A DNA stretch of 64,000 nt from Anaerolineae bacterium (GTDB lineage Bacteria; Chloroflexota; Anaerolineae; Aggregatilineales; Phototrophicaceae), in assembly GCA_022822545.1 (NCBI GenBank), contig JAJEBE010000021.1, forward strand, positions 112,491 to 176,490. The letters run 5' to 3'. Of the stretch, positions 45,119 to 54,429 are shown piece after piece. Each line of letters starts with the position of its first letter. Position 1 is the first letter of the stretch. Under the pieces are notes generated by a model. That model was not told where the DNA came from. It ran no database searches and was given only the letters and a program-made list of their open reading frames with translations. The translations under genes and the position numbers were made by a program.

Positions 45119-45892
45119 GTGCCAACCGAGCGCGTACAGAAACTCATGGCGCAAGCCGATATCGGTTCCCGCCGCCGCTGCGAGGCCATCATCAGCCAGG
45201 GCCGTGTACAGGTGAACGGGAAAATCATCGCCCTCGGCGCCAAAGCCGATCCGCGCAAGGACGTCATCCTGGTCGACGGCGTCCGTATCAGCAATATCTT
45301 CGAGCCGCTCTATATCGTCGTCAACAAACCGAAAGGCGTACTAAGCGTCAACCAAGCCGAAGATGACGACCGTCCCACCATCCGCGAACTGGTGGATCTG
45401 CCCGGCCATCTCTTCACCATCGGCCGCCTGGATGCCGATAGCGAAGGCTTGCTCATCCTCACCAACGATGGCGAGTTGGCCAACCGTATCAGCCACCCCC
45501 GCTACGAACATACCAAGACCTACAAGGTCACCGTCAAAGGCAAAGTCTCCCCCCAGACCATCGAGGCCTGGGAAAGCGGCGTCTGGCTCGATGGCAGCCG
45601 CACCGCCGCCTGCTCTGTCCGAGCGCTGCAATCCAGCAAGCGCTCAACGATTTTGCGCATCGTCATGCTCGAGGGGCGCAAGCGCCAGATACGCCGCGTC
45701 GCCGCCCAGCTCGGCCATCCGGTCATTCGCCTTGTCCGCACGCACATCGGCCAGCTTGGCTTGGGCACCCTGCGCAAAGGCGCTTGGTACCAACTCGATG
45801 AGGACGAAGTCCAAGCCCTCCAGACGCCCGCCCGCGAACTAAACGACATCCGCCGCAGCCGCCGCGAGCGCAAACGCAAATCCCGGCGCTGA
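45119..45892 (+). CDS. rluB: Ribosomal large-subunit pseudouridine synthase, RluB/RsuA family
   Basis: 257 residues from a GTG preceded by AAAGGA. An S4 RNA-binding domain (ERVQKLMAQADIGSRRRCEA) is followed by the catalytic domain, with VVNKPKGVLSV and the aspartate-bearing FTIGRLDADSEGLLILTND. The ending MLEGRKRQIRRVAAQLGHPV and LVRTHIGQLGLGTL are characteristic. It isomerises a uridine in 23S rRNA (position 2605 in E. coli for RluB). The very basic C-terminus (RRSRRERKRKSRR) is longer than usual. RsuA or RluE specificity cannot be excluded. Confidence 0.92.
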   Translation: MPTERVQKLMAQADIGSRRRCEAIISQGRVQVNGKIIALGAKADPRKDVILVDGVRISNIFEPLYIVVNKPKGVLSVNQAEDDDRPTIRELVDLPGHLFTIGRLDADSEGLLILTNDGELANRISHPRYEHTKTYKVTVKGKVSPQTIEAWESGVWLDGSRTAACSVRALQSSKRSTILRIVMLEGRKRQIRRVAAQLGHPVIRLVRTHIGQLGLGTLRKGAWYQLDEDEVQALQTPARELNDIRRSRRERKRKSRR

Positions 45893-45909
45893 GCCCCCGG
45901 GTTACATCA

Positions 45910-46638
45910 ATGCCTCACGAACTGAGCATAGAAGAATACTTCGCCCGCCAGCCCCGCTACGACCGCAACCGCCGCTGGATGCATCCGCTCTTGCGCGCCG
46001 CCGTCCCCACCTTCTGCAAGGTCGAAGTTGAAGGTCTGCCCAATGTCCCGCGTCAGGGTCCCACCTGCCTGATGATCAACCACGTCTCCTATCTGGACCC
46101 CATCGTCGTCACCGTGAGCATTCCTTTCCGCCACACAGTTTCACTCTCCAAAGTAGAAAACTTCAGCATACCGGTCGCCGGCTGGTTCCTGCGCCAATGG
46201 GGCCACTTCCCCATCCACCGCGGCGAATATGACCGCAAAGCGCTGATGCAAACCATCGCCCTGCTCAAAAGCGGGCAACTCGTCTTGATGGCGCCGGAAG
46301 GCACCCGCCACCCCGGCGGCTTGCAGCAAGGCAAGGACGGCCTGGCCTACATCGCCACCAAAGCCGATGCCGTCATCGTGCCCGCCGCCATCTGTGGCGC
46401 GGAAGATTGGCGGAAGCGGCTCAAGCGACTGCGCCGCGCCTACGCCAAAGTTGTTTTCGGCCCGCCCTTCCGCTTCCGCAGCGCCGGACGCAAGCGCATC
46501 CCTCGCAGCGAACTCTCGCAGATGATTACCGAAGCGATGTATCAACTGGCGCAGACCATCCCCGATGACCACGCCCACCTGCGCGGTTACTACAGCGACA
46601 TCGAAAACGCGACCAGCGACTGCCTGAAATTTGTCTAG
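45910..46638 (+). CDS. plsC: 1-acylglycerol-3-phosphate acyltransferase (PlsC-like)
   Basis: 242 residues. The acyltransferase motif I is LMINHVSYLDPIVV (NHxxxxD), motif II-III is HFPIHRGEYDRK and LMAPEGTRHPGG, and motif IV is IVPAAICGAEDW. It transfers an acyl chain to lysophosphatidate in phospholipid synthesis. There is no strong N-terminal membrane helix, so it is probably peripheral. It follows the pseudouridine synthase by 17 bases. It converges with the phosphotransferase gene, overlapping it by 4 bases at the 3' ends. Confidence 0.9.
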   Translation: MPHELSIEEYFARQPRYDRNRRWMHPLLRAAVPTFCKVEVEGLPNVPRQGPTCLMINHVSYLDPIVVTVSIPFRHTVSLSKVENFSIPVAGWFLRQWGHFPIHRGEYDRKALMQTIALLKSGQLVLMAPEGTRHPGGLQQGKDGLAYIATKADAVIVPAAICGAEDWRKRLKRLRRAYAKVVFGPPFRFRSAGRKRIPRSELSQMITEAMYQLAQTIPDDHAHLRGYYSDIENATSDCLKFV

Positions 46639-47708
46639 TCCCGCGCGCTCTCCATGACATCATGCGCCCACGCTATCAAGCCCTGCACCGCCAGGCCCAA
46701 TTGCGCGAAGCGCTGGTCTTGCGTGAAACCGCGCACATAACGCACATAGATCTGCTGCAATATCACAAGCAGGCGAAAGATGCCGAGCACATGATAAAAG
46801 CCCATATTGGTCAGGTCGCGGCCGCTCCTCTGAGCATAGCGCTCCAGAATTTCCCGCCGGCTGAAGAACCCGTAGTCGCCCGGCGGCATCGTGCCGATTC
46901 CCTTGACCAGCGGCGGATCATCCGGCTGCGTCCAATAGGTCAGCAGCATGCCCACATCGGACAGCGGATCGCCCAGCGTACACATATCCCAATCGAAAAT
47001 GGCGACGATGCGCGCCGGATCCTCCGCGCTGTACATCGTATTGTCCAGCTTGTAATCGTTATGCACCAGCGAGCTGTAAGCGCTCTCCGGCAGGCGTTCG
47101 CTCAGCCAGCGATAGATGGCGTCCACCTGCGCGTCATCCTCCAGCTTAGCCGCTCCCCAACGCCGGTTCCAGCCCTCCACCTGTCGCTTGATGAAGCCGG
47201 CCGGGCGCCCCAGCTCGGAAAGGCCCAGCGCCGCGTAATCCACGGCGTGGAAAGCCGCCAGCGCATCCACCAAAGCTTGACTCATCAGGCGCGGCGCGTC
47301 ACTGTCGCCCGCAAAGCGCTCCGGCATCGCCCCTCGCACGACGATGCCCCGACGGCGCTCCATGATAAAAAAGGGCGCGCCCAGCACTTCTCCGTCTTCG
47401 CAGAAATGATGCGCCCGTGGCGCCAGCTCAAAAGCCCGATGAAGAACCGAGAGCACGCGATACTCCCGCCCCATGTCATGCGCGCTCGGCGCATACGGAC
47501 CCAACGGCGGACGGCGCAATACATAATCGCAATCGGCGCCAAATTGCAGCAAATAGGTCAGATTGGCTTTCCCGCCGGAAAACTGCTTGACGCGCATCGC
47601 GACATCCGCCCCTGGCAGCTTCCCGCGCAAGTAGTCATGCAGCCGCGCTTCATCAAAGCGCTCATCGGGGCGAACTTCAATCAGGTCCTGCTCGTCCCGC
47701 GCGCTCAT
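46635..47708 (-). CDS. Phosphotransferase-family protein (APH/ACAD10-like)
   Basis: 357 residues from the ATG at 47708, preceded by GAGGGAG; a longer frame upstream has no ribosome site and would overlap the MFS gene. The kinase fold shows VKQFSGGKANLTYLLQFG (nucleotide-loop region), LVHNDYKLDNTMY (catalytic HxD..N) and AIFDWDMCTLGDPLSDVGML (DxD metal site). The family includes aminoglycoside kinases and the N-terminal domain of ACAD10/ACAD11, which phosphorylates 4-hydroxyacyl-CoAs. The MGREYRVLSVLHRAFELAP stretch favours the ACAD10/11-like group, linking it to fatty-acid breakdown, but the substrate is not proven. Confidence 0.85.
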   Translation of the reverse strand: MSARDEQDLIEVRPDERFDEARLHDYLRGKLPGADVAMRVKQFSGGKANLTYLLQFGADCDYVLRRPPLGPYAPSAHDMGREYRVLSVLHRAFELAPRAHHFCEDGEVLGAPFFIMERRRGIVVRGAMPERFAGDSDAPRLMSQALVDALAAFHAVDYAALGLSELGRPAGFIKRQVEGWNRRWGAAKLEDDAQVDAIYRWLSERLPESAYSSLVHNDYKLDNTMYSAEDPARIVAIFDWDMCTLGDPLSDVGMLLTYWTQPDDPPLVKGIGTMPPGDYGFFSRREILERYAQRSGRDLTNMGFYHVLGIFRLLVILQQIYVRYVRGFTQDQRFAQLGLAVQGLIAWAHDVMESARD

Positions 47709-47836
47709 AATCTCCCTCAGAACCCTACTGAATCCGCTCTGCCAAAGTCTAACATAGCAGCGACAGCTCGGCATCCCGCCGCGGCGCCGCCATGTCGTCC
47801 ACGCCACCATTGCGCCAACAATCCAGACAGGTATGA

Positions 47837-49066
47837 TTGGGCGCAACTTATCTGGAGCATCGGCCCAATTTGAACCTGCGCAAATCATTTCCCATCTTCA
47901 CCGCTTGCCTCATCTTCGTCGTAATCGGCATCGCCTCCGGCTTGCTTAACATCGCCTGGACCTACATGCAATCGACCTTCGGCGTCTCGCACGATTCGCT
48001 CGCGGCGCTGGCGCCGGCCGCCATGCTCGGTGGCTTGATCGCCGCCTTTCTCAGCGGCTCGCTCATTGGCAAATTCTCCCTCGGTCCGGTGCTCGTCGGC
48101 GGTATGGCTATCGCCGGGCTCGGCTTGCTCGGTTATGCGCTGGCGCCTTTTTGGATCGCCCTGCTCGCGGTCGCCTTCATCACCAGCATCGGCAAAGGCA
48201 CGATAGACGCCGGCTTGAACAACTTCGTCTCCGCCAATTACGGCACGGCAGAAATGAATTGGCTGCACGCCTGCTGGGGCATCGGCCTGACCATCGCGCC
48301 GGCCATCGTGACATACTTCGTGCTCGACCAAGGCGGCAACTGGCAAGCCAGCTACCTGGTCGTCGGCGCTGTCGTTCTGCTTCTGGGTCTTGTCATTTTT
48401 CGCAGCTTATCCTACTGGCGCATGGATCCACCTGCCGACCAGCCCAAAGCGAAAACTGCCGGCACGACGATGACGGAAAGCCTGCGCCAGCCTATCGTAT
48501 TGATCGGTTTGCTCTTCTTCTTCCTCTACGGCGGCATCGAAATCGGCGCCGGACAACTGGCCAACACCTTGCTCATTGAAGCGCGCGCCCTCCCGCAGGA
48601 AATCGCCAGCGCCTGGGTCGGCGCCTATTGGGCCAGCTTCACCATCGGCCGCATCCTGATGGGCTTGCTGGCCATGCGCCTGGGCGACCGTACTTTGCTC
48701 AACATCTGCTTCGCCTCTTCGCTGCTCGGCGCGCTCCTCCTTTTCCTGAACTTGAATGAAGCGCTGAGCTTCGTCGGCTTGCTCGGCATCGGCTTCGGCC
48801 TGGCCGCCATCTTCCCCATTCTGATCCTCCAGACCAACCGCCGTGTCGGCCCGCGGCACGCCGCCAACGCCATCGGCTTCCAGGTCGGTTCCGCCGGTCT
48901 TGGCGGCGCTGCATTGACCGGCATGGGCGGCATTTTCGCCGAGCACATCGGCGCTGAATCCATCAGTCTCTTCATATTTGTCGGCGCGCTCCTGACCTGG
49001 TTCGTGTATCAGTTTATGATTCGCTGGGAAGTCAAGCGCCACAAGTTGCTGCCGACCGAGGCCTGA
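47837..49066 (+). CDS. Major facilitator superfamily transporter
   Basis: 409 residues with about 12 hydrophobic helices in two halves. Start is uncertain: TTG at 47837, or another TTG at 47870 nearer to the first helix. Helical segments include FTACLIFVVIGIASGLLNIA and GIGLTIAPAIVTYFVL; a cytoplasmic loop (about 205-220, DPPADQPKAKT) separates the halves. It is similar in type to FucP/FHS and other sugar transporters. It is the first gene of a tight operon with nagZ, an amidase, a kinase and murQ, so import of MurNAc, anhydro-sugars or muropeptides is a reasonable inference. Confidence 0.88.
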   Translation: MGATYLEHRPNLNLRKSFPIFTACLIFVVIGIASGLLNIAWTYMQSTFGVSHDSLAALAPAAMLGGLIAAFLSGSLIGKFSLGPVLVGGMAIAGLGLLGYALAPFWIALLAVAFITSIGKGTIDAGLNNFVSANYGTAEMNWLHACWGIGLTIAPAIVTYFVLDQGGNWQASYLVVGAVVLLLGLVIFRSLSYWRMDPPADQPKAKTAGTTMTESLRQPIVLIGLLFFFLYGGIEIGAGQLANTLLIEARALPQEIASAWVGAYWASFTIGRILMGLLAMRLGDRTLLNICFASSLLGALLLFLNLNEALSFVGLLGIGFGLAAIFPILILQTNRRVGPRHAANAIGFQVGSAGLGGAALTGMGGIFAEHIGAESISLFIFVGALLTWFVYQFMIRWEVKRHKLLPTEA

Positions 49067-49068
49067 CC

Positions 49069-50601
49069 ATGCTGTCGCTGGAACAGAAAATCGGCCAAAT
49101 GATGATGGTGGGCTTTGACGGGCTCAGCCCGCCGCGCCACATCCTGGATTGGCTCGCCAGCGGACGCATCGGCGGCATCTATCTTTTCGCCCGCAATATT
49201 GAATCACCGCGCCAAGTCAAGCAGCTTGTCGACGACTGTCGCGCCGCCGCCCCCTTCCCGATTCTGGTCGGCATCGATCAAGAAGGCGGCATCGTCGCCC
49301 GGCTGCGTCAGGGCTTCACCGAGAGCCCGGGCGCCATGGCCCTGGGCGCGGCGCGCGACCCGCAACTCGCCGAAGACATCGCCTTTATGCTGGGGCGGGA
49401 ACTGGCCGCGCTGGGCATCAACTGGAATTTCGCCCCGGTCGCCGATATCGCGCATCAGCCCGACAATCCCTCAGTGAGCACGCGCTCTGTTGGCGCTGAC
49501 CACGATCTGGTCAGTCAAATCGTAGCCGCCCAGATTCGCGGCTTTCAGCGCGCCGGCATCGCCGCCACCGTCAAACATTTTCCCGGGCTCGGCAATACCG
49601 TCATCGACACTCATGCTGCCCTGGCCAGAGTCTCCGGCTCCCTGGACTATGTATATGATAACGACCTCCTCCCCTTCCGCGCCGCCCTCGACGCCGATGC
49701 CGCCTGCGTGATGCTGACACATGTGATGTATGAAGCGCTGGATGCCAAGCATCCGGCGACGCTATCGCCAAGCATCGTCACCGGTCTGCTGCGTCAAGAA
49801 ATCGGCTACGACGGCGCTGTCTGCACTGATTGTATGGAGATGAACGCCATCACCCACGGCTTCGGCGCCGGTGAAGCGGCCGTCCTGGCGGTCGAAGCCG
49901 GGGTCGATATGCCCCTCTATTCGCATTCGCGCCGCCGCCAGAAGGCAGCTTGCCGAGCCCTGCTGCGGGCTGCCAAATCGGGGCGGATTTCCCGGGCGCG
50001 CATTGACCAGTCCGTCGCGCGCATCCAGCAGCTAAAGGCAACCTTCCCCCTCGACGATCGGCCGGCGCTGGACCTGGTCGCTTGTGACGCCCATCAAACA
50101 CTCGCGCTGAAAGCCGCCCGCGCTGGCACGGTCATGGTCAAACGCGGCAGCGCCTGGCCAATCGACCCGCAGCGAAGCAAGGTGGCGCTCATCGAATTTG
50201 CCTCCGGCCGCATCTCGGACGCGATCGATCAAAAGTCGAACAGCCTCTTTGCCCGCTGCCTCAGCGAACGCCTCCAGCATGTTGCCTGCCATGCGCTTGA
50301 TGCCTCCAAGCCCAAGACAGATGCGCCGGAGCGAATCCTGCCGGGCGCGGACATCGCGCTTTTGGTGACCCGCAACGCGCACATGCAGCCTGGCCAACTC
50401 CAGCTTGCCCGGCGCATTATCAGTCGCGCAAAAGCCGCCATTCTAGTCTGCGCCCGTAATCCTTACGACGCCGGCTCGCTCTTGAACGCCGACACGGTCA
50501 TTTGCGCCAACGGCGACAGCCGGCCATCGCTGCTCGCCGCGGTCGAAGCGGTTTGCGGCGACTACCAGCCGGCTGGCAAACTCACAGTGCCGCTGTCATG
50601 A
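49069..50601 (+). CDS. nagZ: Beta-N-acetylhexosaminidase (GH3, NagZ-like)
   Basis: 510 residues. GH3 motifs: KIGQMMMVGFDGLSPP, ILVGIDQEGGIVARLRQG, the KHFPGLGNTVIDTH loop near 169 carrying the catalytic His, and AVCTDCMEMNAITHGFG with the nucleophile Asp near 253. A C-terminal domain of about 170 residues (with SKVALIEFASGRISDAID) makes it longer than E. coli NagZ and closer to the two-domain Bacillus form. No signal peptide is seen, implying cytoplasmic cleavage of GlcNAc from imported muropeptides. It begins 2 bases after the MFS stop and overlaps the next gene by 4. Confidence 0.94.
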   Translation: MLSLEQKIGQMMMVGFDGLSPPRHILDWLASGRIGGIYLFARNIESPRQVKQLVDDCRAAAPFPILVGIDQEGGIVARLRQGFTESPGAMALGAARDPQLAEDIAFMLGRELAALGINWNFAPVADIAHQPDNPSVSTRSVGADHDLVSQIVAAQIRGFQRAGIAATVKHFPGLGNTVIDTHAALARVSGSLDYVYDNDLLPFRAALDADAACVMLTHVMYEALDAKHPATLSPSIVTGLLRQEIGYDGAVCTDCMEMNAITHGFGAGEAAVLAVEAGVDMPLYSHSRRRQKAACRALLRAAKSGRISRARIDQSVARIQQLKATFPLDDRPALDLVACDAHQTLALKAARAGTVMVKRGSAWPIDPQRSKVALIEFASGRISDAIDQKSNSLFARCLSERLQHVACHALDASKPKTDAPERILPGADIALLVTRNAHMQPGQLQLARRIISRAKAAILVCARNPYDAGSLLNADTVICANGDSRPSLLAAVEAVCGDYQPAGKLTVPLS

Positions 50602-51797
50602 GCGCCGACTTCGCCCAGCCGGCCTTGAATCGGCTCATCGAAAAGCACCTGCCGCGGACTTTTCCCGCCCTCAGCGTCTGCCTGATGCGTCAAGGTGAAC
50701 CTGTCCTGCATGATGCCTGGGGCTGGATTGACCCGGAGACTCGTCGGCGCGCGGTCAGCACCGAGTCGCTTTTTGACCTGGCTTCCGTCAGCAAGCTCCT
50801 CGTCGAGACGAGCTTCCTCGTCCTGGCTGACGCGGGCAAAGTCTCGCTCGATAGCCGGCTGGTCCATGTCCTGCCCGAGTTCGGTCAGCTCAATCCTCGC
50901 GCGATTGGCAGCGGACAAGACCCCCACACGCGAAACTTCCTGGCCATCGAGGCGCCCTATCGCGGAGGGACCGTTGATCCCGTCGATGTCACCTTCCGGC
51001 ATCTGCTGACTCACAGTTCGGGCTTGCCACCCTGGCGCTCGGTCTATCTGCTGGCGGCTGACGAACCGCCTCCATCACCGGCGCCGGGCCAGCCATACGC
51101 GGCCGAGCGTTGGCGCAAAGGCTTGGCGGCTATGGTCGATTTTCCCTTCGCCGGCGCAATCGGCGAGACCGTGCGTTATACCGATATCGGCATCATGCTC
51201 CTGGGTGAAGCTGTCGCCCGCTTACAGGGTTGTCGACTGGATCAAGCAGTACGAGAACTCGTCCTGCGACCTCTGGGCCTCTCAACTTTTACCTACAATC
51301 CATTGATCAATGGCATCCCGCGAGACAAGATCGTGCCGACAGAATATGACGACCATTGGCGTCATCGCCGCGCCTGGGGCGAGGTCCACGACGAAAATGC
51401 CTGCGGCGTCGGCGGTATCGCCGGTCACGCCGGTCTATTCGCCACCGCCGCCGATGTCGCCCGCTTCGGCCAAGCCTGGCTCACGGGCGATAAGCGCCTC
51501 GCCATCAGCCGCGACCTGCGGGCTAACGCCACGCGCCAGCAGATTCGTGGACAATTCAGGCTGGGGCTGGGCTGGATGCTGAAAGCCGATTCCGATTCTT
51601 CCGCCGGAGACCGTTACAGCGCGGAATCCTACGGGCACACCGGTTTCACCGGAACCTCGCTCTGGATCGATCCCGCTCGTCAACTTGTCTGCGCCGTCCT
51701 AAGCAATCGCGTTTATCACGGTCGTGATCCGGATGGCATTCATGCCTTCCGCCGCGCCTTCCACGACCTCATCGTCGAAGCGATCGACCCGCGATGA
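50598..51797 (+). CDS. Serine hydrolase, AmiE-like MurNAc-L-Ala amidase
   Basis: 399 residues, class C beta-lactamase/esterase fold. The ATG overlaps the nagZ stop (ATGA). The SxxK motif is S63-V-S-K66, the Tyr motif RYTDIGIML lies near 193, and the KTG-like motif reads GHTGFTGTS near 346. In Bacillus subtilis a serine hydrolase of this fold, AmiE (YbbE), next to nagZ, removes the peptide from MurNAc; the same order here supports that role. No signal peptide. Alternative: an unrelated esterase or a penicillin-recognising enzyme. Confidence 0.85.
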   Translation: MSADFAQPALNRLIEKHLPRTFPALSVCLMRQGEPVLHDAWGWIDPETRRRAVSTESLFDLASVSKLLVETSFLVLADAGKVSLDSRLVHVLPEFGQLNPRAIGSGQDPHTRNFLAIEAPYRGGTVDPVDVTFRHLLTHSSGLPPWRSVYLLAADEPPPSPAPGQPYAAERWRKGLAAMVDFPFAGAIGETVRYTDIGIMLLGEAVARLQGCRLDQAVRELVLRPLGLSTFTYNPLINGIPRDKIVPTEYDDHWRHRRAWGEVHDENACGVGGIAGHAGLFATAADVARFGQAWLTGDKRLAISRDLRANATRQQIRGQFRLGLGWMLKADSDSSAGDRYSAESYGHTGFTGTSLWIDPARQLVCAVLSNRVYHGRDPDGIHAFRRAFHDLIVEAIDPR

Positions 51798-52738
51798 ACC
51801 AAACCCTGTTCATGGGCATTGACGGCGGCGGCAGCAAGCTGCGCATCGCCATCGTCAACGCCGACCTCCGTCCCCTCTGCTCAATTGTCAGCCAGGCGGC
51901 CAACCCCAATACGGTCGGGCGCGCGGCCGCCCTGGCAGTCATTCAACGCGGAATCGCGGACGCCCTCGACCAAGCGCGCCTCCAGCCGCGCGACATCGCC
52001 GCCCTGGCAATCGGCATCGCCGGCGCCTCCAACCTGCATAGCGAAGACTGGCTTATCGAGTCGGTCAGACCTGCCCTGCCCGCAAGCTTGCTCGTGCCCA
52101 GCTCCGATCTTGAGATCGCCTTGGTTGGGGCGCTTGGCCAGCGCCACGGCATCCTGCTTCTCGCTGGTACTGGCAGCGCTGTATACGGCAACGCGCAAAA
52201 TGGCCAACGCCTGCAAATCGGCGGCTGGGGCTACCTGCTGGGCGACGATGGCAGCGGCTACTGGCTCGGCCTGCAATTGCTGCGCCGCGTCACCGCGCGG
52301 TTTGACGAGGGCTTTTCCAACGATGACGATCCGCTGATCCGCATCTGCCTCAATGCGCTCGGACTGGAAACACCGCGCGAGTTGATCGCCTGGCTGTATC
52401 GGGCGGAAGAGACGCCCGCGGCGCGAATCGCGAGCCTGGCCGAGCTCGTCCTGGAGTTGGCGGCAAATGACATCCAAGCGGCGGATTCCGGCGGCAAATG
52501 GGCAAAAGACATCGTGGAATCTGCAGCGGAGCGCCTGGCCCGCCAGGTCGGCCTGATGCGCTCGCGCCTGAACTGGCCGGGCGCGTCGGTGGGCTTCGCC
52601 GGCGGCTTGCTTGATAATGACAACTTGCTTTCGCGACGCGTTGCGGATCGGCTGGCTTTGCCCGAGCTCCCTGTCGCCAAGCATTCGCCGGTACTTGGCG
52701 CCGCCCTGCTGGCAAGAATCGAATGGAGCGGGAAATAA
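51794..52738 (+). CDS. BadF/BadG-family amino-sugar kinase (MurNAc/GlcNAc kinase)
   Basis: 314 residues, overlapping the amidase by 4 bases. The ATPase fold shows FMGIDGGGSKLRIAIVN (phosphate-1 loop), ALAIGIAGASN, GILLLAGTGSAVYGN (phosphate-2) and GGWGYLLGDDGSGYWLG, the hallmark of N-acetylglucosamine kinases and of clostridial MurK. Set directly before murQ, it most likely phosphorylates free MurNAc (and perhaps GlcNAc) at O6, replacing the PTS route. Sequence alone does not separate MurNAc from GlcNAc preference. Confidence 0.9.
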   Translation: MNQTLFMGIDGGGSKLRIAIVNADLRPLCSIVSQAANPNTVGRAAALAVIQRGIADALDQARLQPRDIAALAIGIAGASNLHSEDWLIESVRPALPASLLVPSSDLEIALVGALGQRHGILLLAGTGSAVYGNAQNGQRLQIGGWGYLLGDDGSGYWLGLQLLRRVTARFDEGFSNDDDPLIRICLNALGLETPRELIAWLYRAEETPAARIASLAELVLELAANDIQAADSGGKWAKDIVESAAERLARQVGLMRSRLNWPGASVGFAGGLLDNDNLLSRRVADRLALPELPVAKHSPVLGAALLARIEWSGK

Positions 52739-52743
52739 TTGCC

Positions 52744-53634
52744 ATGACGCTCAAGACCGAATCGGACAATCCTAACAGCCGGCGCATAGACAAACTCGCC
52801 ACCGGCGACATCCTCGCCGTTATAAACGCCGAAGATGCCAAAGTTGCGCTGGCGGTTCGGCAAGCGCTGCCGCAGATTGCCCGCGCCGTGGATGTCGTCG
52901 TCGACGCGCTGAAGGGCGGCGGACGGCTGTTCTACCTTGGCGCGGGCACCAGCGGGCGGCTGGGCATCCTGGACGCGGTTGAATGCCTGCCCACATTTAG
53001 CGCGCCGCCGGACTTGATACAAGGCTTGATTGCCGGCGGCGAGGGAGCATTCACGCGGGCGGTGGAGGGCGCCGAGGACGACCCGGCGCTGGTCGAGCGA
53101 GACCTCGAGGCGCGCGGCTTGCGGGCCGGCGACGTGGTCTGTGGCATCGCCGCCAGCGGACGCACTCCCTACGTTATCGGCGGGCTGCGCTACGCGCGCG
53201 AGCGGGAAGCGCGCACCATCGCCATCGCCTGCAATCCCGATTCGCCTCTAACCGAGTTGGCGGACATCGGCATCAGCGTCGATCTGGGACCGGAGGTCAT
53301 CAGCGGCTCGACGCGAATGAAAGCGGGCAGCGCCCAGAAGATGATCCTCAATATGCTGAGCACGGCAACCATGGTCCGCCTGGGCAAAGTTTACGGCAAC
53401 CTCATGGTGGACGTCAAAGTCACCAACGAGAAGCTGATGCGGCGCGCTAATCGGCTGGTCCAGCGGCTGGGCGGCACGGACGAAGCGCGGGCCAGGCAGC
53501 TGCTCGAGCTTGCGGAGCTTGAGGTGAAGACCGCGGTCGTGATGCAGCGGAAGCGCGTTGACGCCGAGGGCGCCCGCCACTTGCTGAAGCTGGCGGAGGG
53601 CAAACTGCGGGACGTCATCGGCGATGTCGACTGA
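52744..53634 (+). CDS. murQ: N-acetylmuramic acid 6-phosphate etherase
   Basis: 296 residues from the ATG at 52744. Family motifs: TESDNPNSRRIDKLATGDIL, the SIS-domain LFYLGAGTSGRLGILDAVEC, PTFSAPPDLIQGLIAGGEGA, VCGIAASGRTPYVIGGL and GSTRMKAGSAQKMILNMLST. It cleaves the lactyl ether of MurNAc-6-phosphate, giving GlcNAc-6-phosphate and lactate. It is the last gene of the recycling operon; it converges with the enoyl-CoA hydratase gene 6 bases later. A MurR-type regulator and nagA/nagB are not in the window. Confidence 0.96.
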   Translation: MTLKTESDNPNSRRIDKLATGDILAVINAEDAKVALAVRQALPQIARAVDVVVDALKGGGRLFYLGAGTSGRLGILDAVECLPTFSAPPDLIQGLIAGGEGAFTRAVEGAEDDPALVERDLEARGLRAGDVVCGIAASGRTPYVIGGLRYAREREARTIAIACNPDSPLTELADIGISVDLGPEVISGSTRMKAGSAQKMILNMLSTATMVRLGKVYGNLMVDVKVTNEKLMRRANRLVQRLGGTDEARARQLLELAELEVKTAVVMQRKRVDAEGARHLLKLAEGKLRDVIGDVD

Positions 53635-53640
53635 GGGCGA

Positions 53641-54429
53641 TCATTTGCCTTCCCAGTCGATCGGGTAGGACTTGTCGAGCATGGCGGCCACGGCATTGCG
53701 GAAATCGTCGCTGCGGAAAAGCTGGGCCTGCGCCCAAGCCTCAATGTTCAGCCCGCGCGGATTATCAACAATATCATTGATAACACGCTTGGCGTAACTC
53801 ACCGCCAGCGGCGCCGCCGCCGCAAGCGCGTCCACAAAGTCGGCGACGCCCCGCTCCAGCTCCGCTTTTGGGTAGACCGCATCCACCAAGCCCCATTCCA
53901 GCGCTTGGGACAATTCGATATTTCGGCCGGTCATGATTAGGTCTTTGGCGCGGGATGGCCCGATGAGTTTGACCAGGCGCACCGTGCCGCCGACATCCGG
54001 TATGATGCCCAGGCGGGTTTCAGGCAAACCCAGCTTGACACGCTCGACGGCGATGCGGAAGTCGCAAGCCAGCGCCAGCTCCAGCGCCAGCCCAAGACAG
54101 TAGCCTTGCATCACGCAGATTACCGGCAGCGAGCAGCGTTCGATCTTGTTGAGAATCGACTGATAGCGGGCGGTGAAGGGGAAGAGGTTGTCATGGACGT
54201 CTGTATCCGGCGCCAGGAATTGGTTGAGGTCAATGCCGGAGGAGAAGACGCGGCCGGCGGCGCGGATGACGACGGCGCGCGCGCCCCGCGAGAATTGCGC
54301 TTCCGCCTCATCCATGGCGGCGGAGATGGCCTCCATCATCTCGTCGTTAATGGCGTTGCGCTGCTTGGGGCGATTCAGCGTGAGCTCGAAGACAGCGCCA
54401 TCGCGGCGGGTGAGGATCAAGTCAGACAT
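53641..54429 (-). CDS. Enoyl-CoA hydratase/isomerase family protein
   Basis: 262 residues of the crotonase fold: LNRPKQRNAINDEMMEAI, the oxyanion-hole region RVFSSGIDLNQFL, VMQGYCLGLALELALACDFR and LPETRLGIIPDVGGTVRLV. The oxyanion-hole glycines are present, and a Glu lies in LPETRLG and an Asp in GIIPDVGG at positions often used for catalysis. It may hydrate enoyl-CoA or shift double bonds in fatty-acid breakdown. It lies alone on the minus strand, with no other beta-oxidation gene adjacent except the ACAD10-like phosphotransferase 6 kb away. Confidence 0.88.
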   Translation of the reverse strand: MSDLILTRRDGAVFELTLNRPKQRNAINDEMMEAISAAMDEAEAQFSRGARAVVIRAAGRVFSSGIDLNQFLAPDTDVHDNLFPFTARYQSILNKIERCSLPVICVMQGYCLGLALELALACDFRIAVERVKLGLPETRLGIIPDVGGTVRLVKLIGPSRAKDLIMTGRNIELSQALEWGLVDAVYPKAELERGVADFVDALAAAAPLAVSYAKRVINDIVDNPRGLNIEAWAQAQLFRSDDFRNAVAAMLDKSYPIDWEGK

